This document shows positions 1-8,442 of a DNA stretch of 49,446 bases, one piece after another. The notes beneath the pieces were generated by a model that saw only the letters and a program-made list of their open reading frames with translations, was not told the DNA's origin and made no database searches. Source of the DNA: Moraxellaceae bacterium (GTDB taxonomy: Bacteria > Pseudomonadota > Gammaproteobacteria > Pseudomonadales > Moraxellaceae). The stretch covers positions 157,619 to 207,064 of the forward strand of contig DPJB01000037.1 in NCBI GenBank assembly GCA_003543245.1, given 5' to 3'. The position numbers and the translations under genes are program-made. Positions within the stretch are counted from its first letter, which is position 1. Every line of letters begins with the position of its first letter.

Positions 1-65
1 CTTCTGCTGCAGAATGGGAGCAACAGAGGGCTGCCATGGATGCAAGCAACCCCACTCTCACTTGA
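1..65 (+). CDS. Possible C-terminal tail of a gene truncated by the window edge
   Basis: Frame 3 is open from the left edge and stops with TGA at 63-65, giving about 20 residues that end in SNPTLT. A perfect terminator-like hairpin overlaps the stop codon, as expected at the end of a transcription unit. No family can be recognised from so short a piece, and a chance open frame is quite possible. Confidence 0.3.
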   Translation, partial: SAAEWEQQRAAMDASNPTLT

Positions 66-76
66 GAGTCGTTTTT
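54..76 (+). terminator. Rho-independent terminator
   Basis: ACTCTCA (54-60) pairs perfectly with TGAGAGT (63-69), and five T residues follow at 72-76. The orientation is plus, so it would end a gene entering from the left edge. From about 77 to 218 I see no gene or structured element. Confidence 0.5.
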
Positions 77-218
77 ACACACCCAGCAAAGACCGCCGCG
101 CTCAGTATTGACCTGCTTGTCATGGGTGTCTATGAGCCCCCGTATCCGGCAATTCCTAAGTAGCCGGGCCACCCAGATGTTGCCAACAACACCTCCACTG
201 ATCGTTCTACGCCAAACA

Positions 219-252
219 CACACCGGATGAATTGAGCAATCCATCCGGTGTG
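219..252 (-). terminator. Hairpin after the DapB-like gene
   Basis: An 11-bp perfect inverted repeat (219-229 with 242-252, core ACCGGATG/CATCCGGT) lies 12 nt past the stop codon of the minus-strand DapB-like gene. The following T-tract on the minus strand is weak, so it may be an mRNA 3'-end stabiliser as much as a terminator. Confidence 0.45.
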
Positions 253-264
253 GCTAGCCTTGAC

Positions 265-1062
265 TCATTCAGAGGCAGGCTCAAACTCTGCCAGTACTTC
301 ACGAAAATCCTTTGCCATAAGACCCTCCATCGTGTGGAAACCATTACCAAGGTGATGCAGTTTTTTGACTGCGTAGAGCGCGCCTTGCCCAAAGGCATTG
401 CGCAGGCTTGTTTCATGCACCAATCGGATGACCTGATACGGAAATCCGAATATGACCTCATGCTTGCCGATAATTCCGCCAACACGAATAGAGTTCACTT
501 GATGATCACTATCCAGATCAAGGGACTCTGCAATTCGCATTGCAGTGCCCGAGACCTCCCGCTTGTCCCGGAAGTGCTGTTCAATCACCTCAACATCCGT
601 ATGAGGAGCAATCCGTCGCAACGCCTTTGACGCCATCATCAAGAAATTAATGCCGACGGTGATATTCGGGGAATGGAGTACACGGGTTTTCTGGCTGAGT
701 CGATTCAGCAGATCAAGCCGCGCGTCATCGTAATGCGATACCGCAGATACGATTCCAACTCCAGCTTCCGCTGCCGCTTGCCCGTAATAATCGATTGATG
801 CCTCACCCGAGAAATCGACAACAAAATCCACCGGATACTGCTGAAATAGCTGCGTAGCCGTCAAACCGCTGGTGGCAATAAATTGCCCTTGTGGCACAGC
901 ATCAAGCTGCAAGGCCTCGCTTACACTCCCGATACTTGAGTCCAGTACTCTCCTGGAAACCCAGGTCAATTCAACCTGGCCATCTTTAATCAATTCTTCT
1001 GCGACCGCCTTGCCTGCCCGACCAAAACCAAACAAACCAACACGGATCTTTAGGCTAGCCAT
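265..1062 (-). CDS. Divergent dihydrodipicolinate reductase (DapB)-like protein
   Basis: A 265-aa protein with an N-terminal Rossmann motif (VGLFGFGRAGKAV) and a DapB-type C-terminal half. DapB reduces hydroxy-tetrahydrodipicolinate in lysine and diaminopimelate synthesis. The catalytic region of DapB (HHRHK then DAPSGTA) is present here only in altered form: QHFRDK then REVSGTA, so the first His and the Lys are kept while the second His is Phe and DAP is lost. The ATG at 1062 is chosen because GGAGGG lies just upstream; a longer TTG-started version to 1077 lacks this. Neighbours do not belong to the lysine pathway. It may be the working DapB or a paralogue with another substrate; the family assignment is firm, the reaction is not. 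Confidence 0.7.
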   Translation of the reverse strand: MASLKIRVGLFGFGRAGKAVAEELIKDGQVELTWVSRRVLDSSIGSVSEALQLDAVPQGQFIATSGLTATQLFQQYPVDFVVDFSGEASIDYYGQAAAEAGVGIVSAVSHYDDARLDLLNRLSQKTRVLHSPNITVGINFLMMASKALRRIAPHTDVEVIEQHFRDKREVSGTAMRIAESLDLDSDHQVNSIRVGGIIGKHEVIFGFPYQVIRLVHETSLRNAFGQGALYAVKKLHHLGNGFHTMEGLMAKDFREVLAEFEPASE

Positions 1063-1130
1063 ACTTAGGCCCTCCAATCACGGCCCGCAGTGATACCATA
1101 AAAAAACAATATAAATCAAACAAACACAAC

Positions 1131-1136
1131 TATAAT
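1131..1136 (+). promoter_or_regulatory. Perfect -10 box before the antiporter gene
   Basis: TATAAT occurs 60 nt before the antiporter ATG, in an AT-rich divergent intergenic region (1063-1195). No good -35 hexamer is visible at the usual distance, so this is a weak promoter call. Confidence 0.3.
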
Positions 1137-1195
1137 GTCACCACAAACCCTATTTACATAACAAATCGGGATCTAAAAACCGAAGCCAGCCGCAT

Positions 1196-2125
1196 ATGAG
1201 CTCATATTTTTTATTATTTCTAGGCATGATATCCGCCGGCATTGGAGGCGAACTCTTTGTTCGTGGAACAATTGGGCTGGCGGGCCTTGCTCGAATATCA
1301 CCGGGAATAATTGCTGCCACTATTGCAGCATTCGCCACATCAAGCCCCGAATTGTCAGTCGCAATAAATTCAGCCCTGGCAGGAAAGCCTCAGATATCTC
1401 TTGGTGATGCACTCGGCAGTAACATTGTCAATATTGCACTTATCCTGGGACTTGCCCTAACCATCTCTCAAATTCAAAGCACACGGGACAGCATCAAACG
1501 GGATTTTCCGATAGCGCTGCTGATTCCCATAACAACAGGGATATTGTTCCTCGATGGAGAGCTATCCAGAGTTGATGGATTATTCATGCTCATTCTCTTC
1601 GTCGCATGGCTTGGAGCAGTGGCTACTGAAGCAAATAAACAGCGAAGCTTTACAGAAGCCGTGATTGGCGAGCATAAATTATGGCGAGTGGCATTTTCAT
1701 GTGTAACCGGCCTCACATTTCTTATTGCCGCCGGCAATCTGATAGTCTTCGGCGCCAGGGAGATTGCCGTTTCGTTTGGAATCAATGAGTTCATCATTGG
1801 TGCAACCATTGTTGCCATAGGAACATCTATTCCAGAGTTGGCCACAACCATTATCTCAAAACTCCGCGGGCATGATGAAGTCGGACTGGGCGCAATATTG
1901 GGCAGCAATGTCTTTAATGGATTATTTATCATCGCTATAGCTGCCATCATCCATCCCATCAAGGTACCCTGGCAGGACATTGCCATTACATTGGCTTTTG
2001 GCATAGCGGCAATTATAGTTGTCTATCCATCCCGTGATGGATTGATTCAAAGAGGTCGGGGGATATTATTGCTTGCGACCTATGCCGCATATGTTATTAC
2101 CATATCAAAGGTCAGCACCGTCTAG
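1196..2125 (+). CDS. Calcium/sodium antiporter, YrbG-type (CaCA family)
   Basis: A 309-aa integral membrane protein with about ten hydrophobic segments. It carries the two inverted alpha-repeats that bind the cation in this family: ATSSPELSVAIN followed by LGSNIVN near the N-terminus, and AIGTSIPELATTI followed by LGSNVFN in the second half. The acidic residue of each PEL is the expected ion ligand. Family members exchange Ca2+ for Na+ or H+ across the inner membrane. The length is typical. No clear ribosome-binding site precedes the ATG. The gene is distinctly more AT-rich (about 40-45% GC in sampled lines) than its neighbours and uses many AT-ending codons, which may indicate a different origin. 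It stands alone, divergent from the DapB-like gene. Confidence 0.88.
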   Translation: MSSYFLLFLGMISAGIGGELFVRGTIGLAGLARISPGIIAATIAAFATSSPELSVAINSALAGKPQISLGDALGSNIVNIALILGLALTISQIQSTRDSIKRDFPIALLIPITTGILFLDGELSRVDGLFMLILFVAWLGAVATEANKQRSFTEAVIGEHKLWRVAFSCVTGLTFLIAAGNLIVFGAREIAVSFGINEFIIGATIVAIGTSIPELATTIISKLRGHDEVGLGAILGSNVFNGLFIIAIAAIIHPIKVPWQDIAITLAFGIAAIIVVYPSRDGLIQRGRGILLLATYAAYVITISKVSTV

Positions 2126-2344
2126 AACACACATACTTTAATGCACAAACTCCGAAAAAAGGTCTTCATCAGCCAACAGGCGCTTATTGACGCAACCCAT
2201 ACAGAACAAGAAAAGCTTGGCATTCTTCCATCATCAGCCACCGCCACAATAGAACTCACCTCATTATCACGCCAAACCCGACGACCGCAGTAACAGAGAT
2301 CTGCAGCGGCAACCAGTCTTATATCTGGATATCGGACACAAGAG

Positions 2345-4150
2345 TTAGCCAACAACCACCTTCTCCGCCTCACTCTGCTGCAGCGCCCACATCCGCGCAT
2401 AAATTCCGTTCTGGCCCAGCAACTCGCGATGGCTGCCACGCTCGACAATACGTCCCTGCTCCATGACGAGAATCTCGTCCGCATCCACCACCGTGGACAG
2501 CCGATGGGCAATGATGAGCGTGGTGCGGTCTGCCGAAATCGAGAACAACTCGCCCTGGATTGCCTTCTCGGTTTTTGAATCCAGAGCCGATGTCGCCTCA
2601 TCAAAAATCAGGATGGGCGGATTCTTGAGAATGGTACGGGCAATCGCCACGCGCTGTTTCTCTCCGCCGGAGAGCTTGAGCCCGCGCTCACCTACCGTAG
2701 TCTCCCACCCATCCGGCAGGCTCTCGATAAACTCAAGAATGTGCGCCGAGCGTGCAGCCTCAATCACTTCCTCACGCGTTGCCTGTGGCCGTCCATAGGC
2801 AACGTTGTAATAGATGGAATCATTGAACAGCACGGTATCCTGCGGAACGATGCCGATATGTGCACGCAGGCTCGACTGGGTCAGCTCGCGAATATCCTTG
2901 CCATTGATGGATACCGCACCACTGCCAACATCATAGAAACGGAACAGCAAACGCGACAAGGTGGACTTGCCTGCACCCGAACTGCCCACGACCGCCACGG
3001 TTTTCCCCGCCGGAATACGGAAGTCCACACCAAACAGGATCTGGCGCTTTGTATCGTAACCAAAATCAACCTGCCGGAACTCGACAGAGGCAGAGTCCGT
3101 CTGCAATGCCACTGCATCGGGCGCATCCTTGATGTCGGCATCTTCACGCATCAGGCTGAACATTCTTTCCATGTCCGTCAGCGCCTGCTTGATCTCGCGA
3201 TAAGCCATGCCAAGTATGTTCAGGGGAGCATAAAGCTGGATCAGGAAGGCATTCACCGCCACCAGATCACCCAACGTCATGGTGCCTTTCGCTACGCCAT
3301 CGGCCGCCAGCCACACCAGCAGGGTAATGCCCACCGCAATAATGCCGGACTGGCCACTGTTCAGAATGCCGATCGACATCTCGTTCTGGATGGCCGACTT
3401 CTCCCACTTTTCCATCGACTCATCGTAGCGCGCCGCTTCGAAAGGCTCATTGCCGAAATACTTCACAGTTTCATAGTTCAGCAGCGAATCGACAGCACGT
3501 GTGTTTGCCTTGGAATCCATGTCATTCATGGCACGACGCGTCTGGGTGCGCCACTCGGTGACCACAATCGTGAACACCGTATAAATCACGATGGTACCCA
3601 GGGTGACAACAGCAAAACGCCAGTCATACAGCGTGACCAGTATGGTCGTGATCATGCCGATTTCCAGAATCGTCGGCAGGATGTTGAACAGCATGAAACT
3701 CAGCAGCGAACCGATCCCCCGGGTGCCCCGGGAAATGTCACGGGTCAGCCCGCCGGTCTGGCGATTGATGTGGTAGCGCAGGCTGAGCTGATGCAGGTGA
3801 TTGAAGGTCTCCAGCGCCACCCGGCGAATCGCCCCCTGCGCCACCTTGGCAAAGACAGCATCGCGCAGCTCGCCAAAGGCAGTGGATGCCAGCCGCAACA
3901 CACCGTAGGCAATGATCAGGGCGGCCGGCACCAGCAACAGGGCCTGCGGTTTTGCCGTCAGGTGGTCGACGATGCCCTTGAGGACAAGCGGAATGGCAAC
4001 CGTGGCTACCTTGGCCAGTATCAGGAACGACAGCGCCAGAATCACCCGGCCCTTGTAGCGCCAAAGGTACGGAAACAGGGTTCTGAGGGTTTGCCAGTCA
4101 CTGCGGTGATTGGCAACAGGGGCAGCGGGTTCGTGTTCAAAAGAGCGCAT
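2345..4150 (-). CDS. Atm1/HMT-type ABC transporter, fused permease and ATPase
   Basis: A 601-aa half-transporter: a six-helix membrane domain over roughly residues 30-320 and a nucleotide-binding domain from about 355. Walker A is GSSGAGKST (389-397), the signature LSGGEKQR (493-500) and Walker B ILIFDE (513-518). The stretch NYETVKYFGNE (225-235) is a hallmark of the Atm1/ABCB7/HMT branch, whose members export glutathione-linked or sulfur-containing compounds and metal conjugates across the inner membrane. It would act as a homodimer. A lipid A flippase (MsbA) is less likely because of the NYETVKYF motif. It is monocistronic by layout. The 219 bp beyond its end (2126-2344) holds no convincing gene. 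Confidence 0.88.
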   Translation of the reverse strand: MRSFEHEPAAPVANHRSDWQTLRTLFPYLWRYKGRVILALSFLILAKVATVAIPLVLKGIVDHLTAKPQALLLVPAALIIAYGVLRLASTAFGELRDAVFAKVAQGAIRRVALETFNHLHQLSLRYHINRQTGGLTRDISRGTRGIGSLLSFMLFNILPTILEIGMITTILVTLYDWRFAVVTLGTIVIYTVFTIVVTEWRTQTRRAMNDMDSKANTRAVDSLLNYETVKYFGNEPFEAARYDESMEKWEKSAIQNEMSIGILNSGQSGIIAVGITLLVWLAADGVAKGTMTLGDLVAVNAFLIQLYAPLNILGMAYREIKQALTDMERMFSLMREDADIKDAPDAVALQTDSASVEFRQVDFGYDTKRQILFGVDFRIPAGKTVAVVGSSGAGKSTLSRLLFRFYDVGSGAVSINGKDIRELTQSSLRAHIGIVPQDTVLFNDSIYYNVAYGRPQATREEVIEAARSAHILEFIESLPDGWETTVGERGLKLSGGEKQRVAIARTILKNPPILIFDEATSALDSKTEKAIQGELFSISADRTTLIIAHRLSTVVDADEILVMEQGRIVERGSHRELLGQNGIYARMWALQQSEAEKVVVG

Positions 4151-4412
4151 GACAAGCTTCCATGGATAACCCCGCCATGATGGCCATTACCGGCAGGATA
4201 TCAAGCGGACGCGGGTGTTTTCCTGCAACGCCATAACGCCAAATAGAAACTCCCGACATAACCCGGAGGCATTCGCACGCAAGAGCGTCGCAGCCGGCTC
4301 ACTGTATCGAGATGTCGTACATCATAATCCTGATGATTGTGGCAGGTGCAAGCTGGCCGTTCCGCTATCCCCTGCTAGTCTTTTATGACCCCTCAAATCA
4401 AGGAGTCACATC

Positions 4413-4643
4413 ATGGCCAGGAAAGCTGCCGACAACACCATTGCCCGCGTCACCGAAATCATTTCCACATCAGACAAAAGCTTTGACGATGCCATCAGCT
4501 CAGGCATCAAACGGGCCTGCAAGACCTTGCGCGATGTACGTGGTGCATGGGTCAAGGAAATGAAGGTGGATGTCGATAATGGCAAGATATCCAGATATCG
4601 CGTTGACATGCTGGTGACCTTTGTCGTGCATGAAAACGTATGA
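4413..4643 (+). CDS. Dodecin family flavin-binding protein
   Basis: A 76-aa protein matching the dodecin fold over its full length: an N-terminal strand (ARVTEIISTS), one helix (FDDAISSGIKRACKTL) and two further strands ending in DMLVTFVVHE. Dodecins assemble into hollow dodecamers that bind flavins or coenzyme A and buffer them in the cytoplasm. The tryptophan that stacks on flavin is present in the RGAWVKEM segment. AAGGAG stands a few bases before the ATG. The gene is monocistronic and is closed by a strong terminator that is shared, from the other side, with tRNA-Glu. The preceding 262 bp holds no other gene. Confidence 0.88.
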   Translation: MARKAADNTIARVTEIISTSDKSFDDAISSGIKRACKTLRDVRGAWVKEMKVDVDNGKISRYRVDMLVTFVVHENV

Positions 4644-4646
4644 ACC

Positions 4647-4688
4647 AAAACAAAAGGCCCGGTCTTTATGGACCGGGCCTTTTGTTTT
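4647..4688. terminator. Bidirectional terminator between the dodecin gene and tRNA-Glu
   Basis: An 18-bp perfect stem (core AAAGGCCCGGTC with GACCGGGCCTTT) around a six-base loop, with A-tract and T-tract on either side, so it can stop transcription arriving from both strands. Confidence 0.9.
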
Positions 4689-4691
4689 ATA

Positions 4692-4767
4692 TGGCGTCCC
4701 CACGGGGATTCGAACCCCGGTTACCGCCGTGAAAGGGCGATGTCCTAGGCCTCTAGACGATGGGGAC
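4692..4767 (-). tRNA. tRNA-Glu (anticodon TTC)
   Basis: A 76-nt cloverleaf on the minus strand: acceptor GTCCCCA/TGGGGAC, anticodon loop CTTTCAC giving TTC, T-arm with GGTTCGAATCC, and an encoded CCA. It lies 70 nt downstream of gltX on the same strand, so the synthetase and one of its substrates are probably transcribed together. Confidence 0.97.
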
Positions 4768-4837
4768 ATAACCTTTGGCTGGCATTGGCGCGGCAGTCAG
4801 ATCACAAGCAGCCGGACCAGTCAGCAAGGCGCGCATT

Positions 4838-6355
4838 TTAGGCAGCGCCTTCCGGTGAGTCAACGACAGCCGCACTGCTCATGTCGCGCCATGCCTTTTC
4901 CCAATCCTTGGTCTCCTGCTTCGACACCCCGCCCAGCACTGCAAGTGCATGACGCAAACGCGAACGCGTCATGTCCGGGCCCAGAATGGCCATTGCATCC
5001 ATCACATTCGTACTGGACGTAGAGCCCGAAATCGCGACAAAGAATGACGGCATGAAATCACGCAACTTGATGCTCATCGTCGTACTGACACGGCTCAGCA
5101 AGGCACTGACCGTTTCATGATTCCACGTACGCAGCGCCTCGATCTCCCACAGGGTAATCTGCAGCACACGGCGTACTTCATCCGGCGACAGCTTCTTGTG
5201 GGCAAAGCTCTCCGGCGTAACATTCACCTGCCCGGCAAAAAAGAAACCGGCCCAGCTGACCGCATCCGACAACGTATGAATACGCGGCTGAATCTGCTTG
5301 ATCACCTGCTCGACATAAGCCGGATTGAATGCCCACTTCTGAAAGGCGACCATGAGATCAGGCACCGGCATTTCGCGCAGCCACACACTGTTGAGCCAGC
5401 TCAGCTTCTCGACATCAAACGTCGGGCCACCCAAAGACACACGAGACAGATCAAAGCTTGCAATCATCTCGTCCAGCGTGAACTTTTCACGCTCGTCAGG
5501 CATCGACCAGCCCATTCGGCCCAGATAGTTCAGCAACGCCTCCGGCAAATACCCCATGCGCTCGTAAAACGAAATACTGGTCGGGTTCTTGCGCTTGCTC
5601 AGCTTGGACTTGTCCGGATTACGCAGCAACGGCATGTGGCAGAACACCGGAGCCTGCCAACCGAAATACTGGTACAGCAGCACATGCTTGGGGCCGGAAC
5701 TGATCCACTCTTCCCCACGGATCACATGCGTGATTTCCATGAGATGGTCATCCACCACATTGGCCAGATGATAGGTCGGCAGACCATCCGCCTTCATCAG
5801 CACCTGCATGTCGACTTCCGACCACGGAATCACGATCTCGCCACGCAACATGTCCTGGATACGGCACTCGCCTTCACGCGGGACGATCATGCGGATCACT
5901 GACGGCTCGCCGGCGGCAAGGCGCGCAGCCACTTCATCCTGTGCCAGATGCATGCAGTGGCCGTCATAACCCAGCGCACCCTTGGCCGCCATCTGCTCGG
6001 CACGCAGGGCGTCCAGACGCTCTGCCGTACAGAAGCAATGGAAGGCATGACCCTTCTCCACCAGCTCACGCGCATGCGCCTTGTAGATATCGCTGCGCTC
6101 GCTCTGACGATACGGCGCATGCGGACCGCCCACATCCGGGCCCTCATTCCACTCCAGACCCACCCACCTCAAGGCACTCAGGATTTGCGCCTCGGACTCC
6201 TTCGTGGAACGTACCTGGTCAGTATCCTCAATGCGCAGGATGAACTGACCGCCATGCTGGCGGGCAAAGCACAGGTTGAAGAGCGCGATATAGGCAGTCC
6301 CGACATGGGGATCGCCCGTGGGCGATGGGGCGATACGGGTACGAACAGTAGTCAT
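4838..6355 (-). CDS. gltX: Glutamate--tRNA ligase
   Basis: A 505-aa class I aminoacyl-tRNA synthetase. It activates glutamate with ATP and charges tRNA-Glu. The HIGH-type motif appears as PSPTGDPHVGTA close to the N-terminus and the KMSKS-type loop as KLSKRK in the middle; the helical C-terminal half forms the anticodon-binding cage. The start at 6355 (MTTVRTRIAPSP) is preferred over an in-frame codon at 6370 because family proteins begin a few residues before the first strand. tRNA-Glu follows directly on the same strand. A hairpin terminator separates gltX from the upstream 83-aa gene, so gltX should have its own promoter. Confidence 0.97.
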   Translation of the reverse strand: MTTVRTRIAPSPTGDPHVGTAYIALFNLCFARQHGGQFILRIEDTDQVRSTKESEAQILSALRWVGLEWNEGPDVGGPHAPYRQSERSDIYKAHARELVEKGHAFHCFCTAERLDALRAEQMAAKGALGYDGHCMHLAQDEVAARLAAGEPSVIRMIVPREGECRIQDMLRGEIVIPWSEVDMQVLMKADGLPTYHLANVVDDHLMEITHVIRGEEWISSGPKHVLLYQYFGWQAPVFCHMPLLRNPDKSKLSKRKNPTSISFYERMGYLPEALLNYLGRMGWSMPDEREKFTLDEMIASFDLSRVSLGGPTFDVEKLSWLNSVWLREMPVPDLMVAFQKWAFNPAYVEQVIKQIQPRIHTLSDAVSWAGFFFAGQVNVTPESFAHKKLSPDEVRRVLQITLWEIEALRTWNHETVSALLSRVSTTMSIKLRDFMPSFFVAISGSTSSTNVMDAMAILGPDMTRSRLRHALAVLGGVSKQETKDWEKAWRDMSSAAVVDSPEGAA

Positions 6356-6456
6356 CAGGCAGTCCGGCAAACAAGCAAACGAAGGCCGCGATTATACAGT
6401 GCTAACCGACAGATGCGCCCTCTATCCTCGTTCCCTGCCCCTCCCTGCCGACAACA

Positions 6457-6481
6457 AAAAGGCCGCTCACGGCGGCCTTTT
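6457..6481 (-). terminator. Rho-independent terminator between the 83-aa gene and gltX
   Basis: AAAAGGCCGC (6457-6466) pairs perfectly with GCGGCCTTTT (6472-6481). It lies 21 nt past the stop of the upstream minus-strand gene. The flanking A- and T-runs let it work in either direction. Confidence 0.8.
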
Positions 6482-6502
6482 GCTAACCCGGCAGCAAGCC
6501 GC

Positions 6503-6754
6503 TTACCCGGCAGCAAGCTCGTATGCCACTTCCTCGGTCTCCACCATCTCGAACAGGGCACTGATGAATTCGTCCGTCACCGAGTTGGTCCACTCCCCCT
6601 CGATGTCCGCCGTGACCATTGGCTCAAATGTCAGGTCGAGGAACTGGTTCTCGCCAACCTTCAGCACATCCGCGCCTTCAGAGGTGCTCACCACTTCCCA
6701 GTGATCCGGAACATCCATGTTAAGAGTGATCGTAACAGCCAGTTTCTTGCTCAT
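6503..6754 (-). CDS. Small acidic hypothetical protein
   Basis: An 83-aa protein I do not recognise. It starts MSKKLAVTITLNMDVPDHW, so two beta-strands are likely at the N-terminus, and it is rich in Glu and Asp with a helix-like C-terminal part (TDEFISALFEMVETEE). It has no signal peptide, transmembrane segment or cysteine. The start at 6754 follows GAGGAG at good distance; the open frame continues upstream to 6895 but that extension has no ribosome-binding site and an atypical Cys-rich composition. It is monocistronic, flanked by two hairpin terminators and lying between tRNA-Ser and gltX. A small cytoplasmic protein is likely; the function is unknown. Confidence 0.75.
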   Translation of the reverse strand: MSKKLAVTITLNMDVPDHWEVVSTSEGADVLKVGENQFLDLTFEPMVTADIEGEWTNSVTDEFISALFEMVETEEVAYELAAG

Positions 6755-6895
6755 GAGAACTCCTCGCACCTGCGCAGCAGGCCAGTGATAAACCAGAAAA
6801 CCCTCCCGGAACAATAACGCCGGCAGGAGACAAAACGGCCATGAACAGCACACACGGGAAACCCGGGAACAGGACAGAAAGGCTGGGAAAAACAA

Positions 6896-6936
6896 AAAAG
6901 CCCTGCTTATCTAATCTGTTGATAAGCAAGGCTTTT
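6896..6936 (-). terminator. Terminator after tRNA-Ser
   Basis: A 16-bp stem with a single mismatch (AAAAGCC-TGCTTATC with GATAAGCA-GGCTTTT) and a nine-base loop, directly past the 3' end of the minus-strand tRNA-Ser. Confidence 0.8.
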
Positions 6937-6943
6937 CGATATA

Positions 6944-7033
6944 TGGCGGAGAGGGAGGGATTTGAACCCTCGGTAGACTTGCGCCTACGCCTGATTTCGA
7001 GTCAGGTACATTCAACCACTCTGCCACCTCTCC
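6944..7033 (-). tRNA. tRNA-Ser (anticodon CGA)
   Basis: A 90-nt class II tRNA with a long variable arm, as expected for serine. Acceptor GGAGAGG/CCTCTCC, anticodon loop CTCGAAA giving CGA, T-loop GGTTCAAATCC and an encoded CCA. It lies 77 nt downstream of purC on the same strand. Confidence 0.97.
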
Positions 7034-7110
7034 GAAGGGCGCAGAAGATAACCGGCCTGCGCGTTCAACTCAAGAGAAAAGCTCGAAAAAATCCGGTCAC
7101 AACGACCGCC

Positions 7111-7824
7111 TCAGTCGAACTTCACACCAATACGGTGACCCACTTCCTCATAAGCCTCAACCACACCACCCAGGCCCTGACGGAAACGGTCCTTGTCCAG
7201 CTTCTTGCGGGTGTCCTTGTCCCACAGACGGCAGCCATCGGGCGAGAACTCGTCACCCAGCACAATCTCGCCATGGAACAGGCCAAACTCAAGCTTGAAG
7301 TCCACAAGCAACATGTTGCCGGCATCAAACACACCCTTCAGCACTTCATTCACCTGAAAGGACAACTCTTTCATGCGTGCCAGTTGATCATCCGTGGCCC
7401 AGCCAAACGAACGCACGTGGTATTCGTTAACCATGGGGTCGCCAAGGGCATCATTCTTCAGGAACAGTTCAAAGGTCGGCGGATTCAGTTCCTTGCCCTC
7501 CTCCACACCCAGGCGCTTCACCAGACTGCCAGCGGCGAAATTGCGCACCACGCACTCGACCGGAATCATGGTCAGACGCTTTACCAGCGACTCGGTATCG
7601 GACAGCAGCTTTTCCTGATGTACCGGAATGCCGGCCGCTGCCAGCTTGTCCATGATGAAGGCATTGAACTTGTTGTTGACCATGCCCTTGCGTTCCAGCT
7701 GCTCGACCTTCTTGCCATCAAAGGCAGATGTGTCGTTGCGGAACAGGATCACCAGACGGTCAGCATCATCCGTGGCATACACGGATTTGGCCTTGCCAGT
7801 GTAGAGAAGATCGCGCTTTTCCAT
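7111..7824 (-). CDS. purC: Phosphoribosylaminoimidazole-succinocarboxamide synthase
   Basis: A 237-aa SAICAR synthetase, the ATP-dependent step joining aspartate to carboxyaminoimidazole ribotide in purine synthesis. The N-terminus KRDLLYTGKAKSVYATDD contains the nucleotide-binding GKAKxVY motif; VECVVRNFAAGSL and the later LVDFKLEFGLFHGEIVLGDE block are family signatures. GGAGA precedes the ATG. It follows bamC by 15 nt on the same strand, making dapA-bamC-purC one operon, an arrangement common in gammaproteobacteria although the three products act in unrelated processes. Confidence 0.97.
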   Translation of the reverse strand: MEKRDLLYTGKAKSVYATDDADRLVILFRNDTSAFDGKKVEQLERKGMVNNKFNAFIMDKLAAAGIPVHQEKLLSDTESLVKRLTMIPVECVVRNFAAGSLVKRLGVEEGKELNPPTFELFLKNDALGDPMVNEYHVRSFGWATDDQLARMKELSFQVNEVLKGVFDAGNMLLVDFKLEFGLFHGEIVLGDEFSPDGCRLWDKDTRKKLDKDRFRQGLGGVVEAYEEVGHRIGVKFD

Positions 7825-7839
7825 GAAGGTCTCCGAATC

Positions 7840-8442
7840 TCAGGGCTTGTCGCCCGGCCAGCGCGCGACAATAGACTCGAACAATGTCCGGGTCATTTCT
7901 TGCGAAGCCAGGGTGTCATCATCTTTTTGCAGGGTCAGGGTATAGGCAGACTGCCCACGTGTAACACGCAGCTGGTACGTTGCCTTTTTGCCATCGGTAT
8001 CGGCAAGGCTCAGGTAATATTGCCCAAGGCCCTGGTCACGGTCCTCAACCTTGACCCCGGCAGCCTTCAACGCCTGCTCCAGGTTGTCCCAGATGGCATT
8101 GAAGTCACCACGAATGGTCAGGACAGAATAGCCGTTACCATCCAGGCTCAGCTCGGGGCGCTCGCTCCCCGATGGCTGTGCCGGAACATTGGCAGCGGGC
8201 ACATCAGCACCCTCGGCCAGTGGCCGCGGACGGGGAACATCAAACTTCTTGGGCCACTCTGCCGGAGCGGCGGCAGTAGTTGGTGGAATCGGGAACAGTG
8301 GTTTTACCTGTCGCGTTTCCTGTCCTGCCGGAAAAACCAGAGGCGGCAGGTCCTGGGCACCAAAGTAGTCCTCGCCCTTGCTGGCACATGCCGTCAGCAC
8401 TACTGCAAACGCCGCCACGCAAACGCCACGAATAATCGACAT
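7840..8442 (-). CDS. bamC: Outer membrane assembly lipoprotein BamC (NlpB-like)
   Basis: A 200-aa lipoprotein. The signal peptide ends in the lipobox LTAC, so Cys19 would be acylated and the mature protein anchored to the outer membrane. A Pro/Ala-rich unstructured stretch (about residues 35-95) precedes one C-terminal domain with helix-grip character (NAIWDNLEQALKAAGVKVEDRD). BamC is a subunit of the BAM machine that folds beta-barrel proteins. The sequence is divergent and shorter than E. coli BamC (about 344 aa), having apparently one grip domain; the call therefore leans on the dapA-bamC-purC gene order as well as on the lipobox and domain. The ATG overlaps the dapA stop (TGATG), suggesting translational coupling. 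Confidence 0.75.
   Translation of the reverse strand: MSIIRGVCVAAFAVVLTACASKGEDYFGAQDLPPLVFPAGQETRQVKPLFPIPPTTAAAPAEWPKKFDVPRPRPLAEGADVPAANVPAQPSGSERPELSLDGNGYSVLTIRGDFNAIWDNLEQALKAAGVKVEDRDQGLGQYYLSLADTDGKKATYQLRVTRGQSAYTLTLQKDDDTLASQEMTRTLFESIVARWPGDKP

Noticed and set aside
2122..2344. Possible small genes beyond the ABC transporter, on either strand (for example a 50-codon frame from 2141)
   Set aside because: No ribosome-binding site, no recognisable family and short length; I see no support for a gene.
2741..4180. Long plus-strand open frame (479 codons) opposite the ABC transporter
   Set aside because: It is antisense to a gene with complete ABC motifs and its translation is rich in His, Gln and Arg without any domain; it is a shadow of high-GC codon usage.
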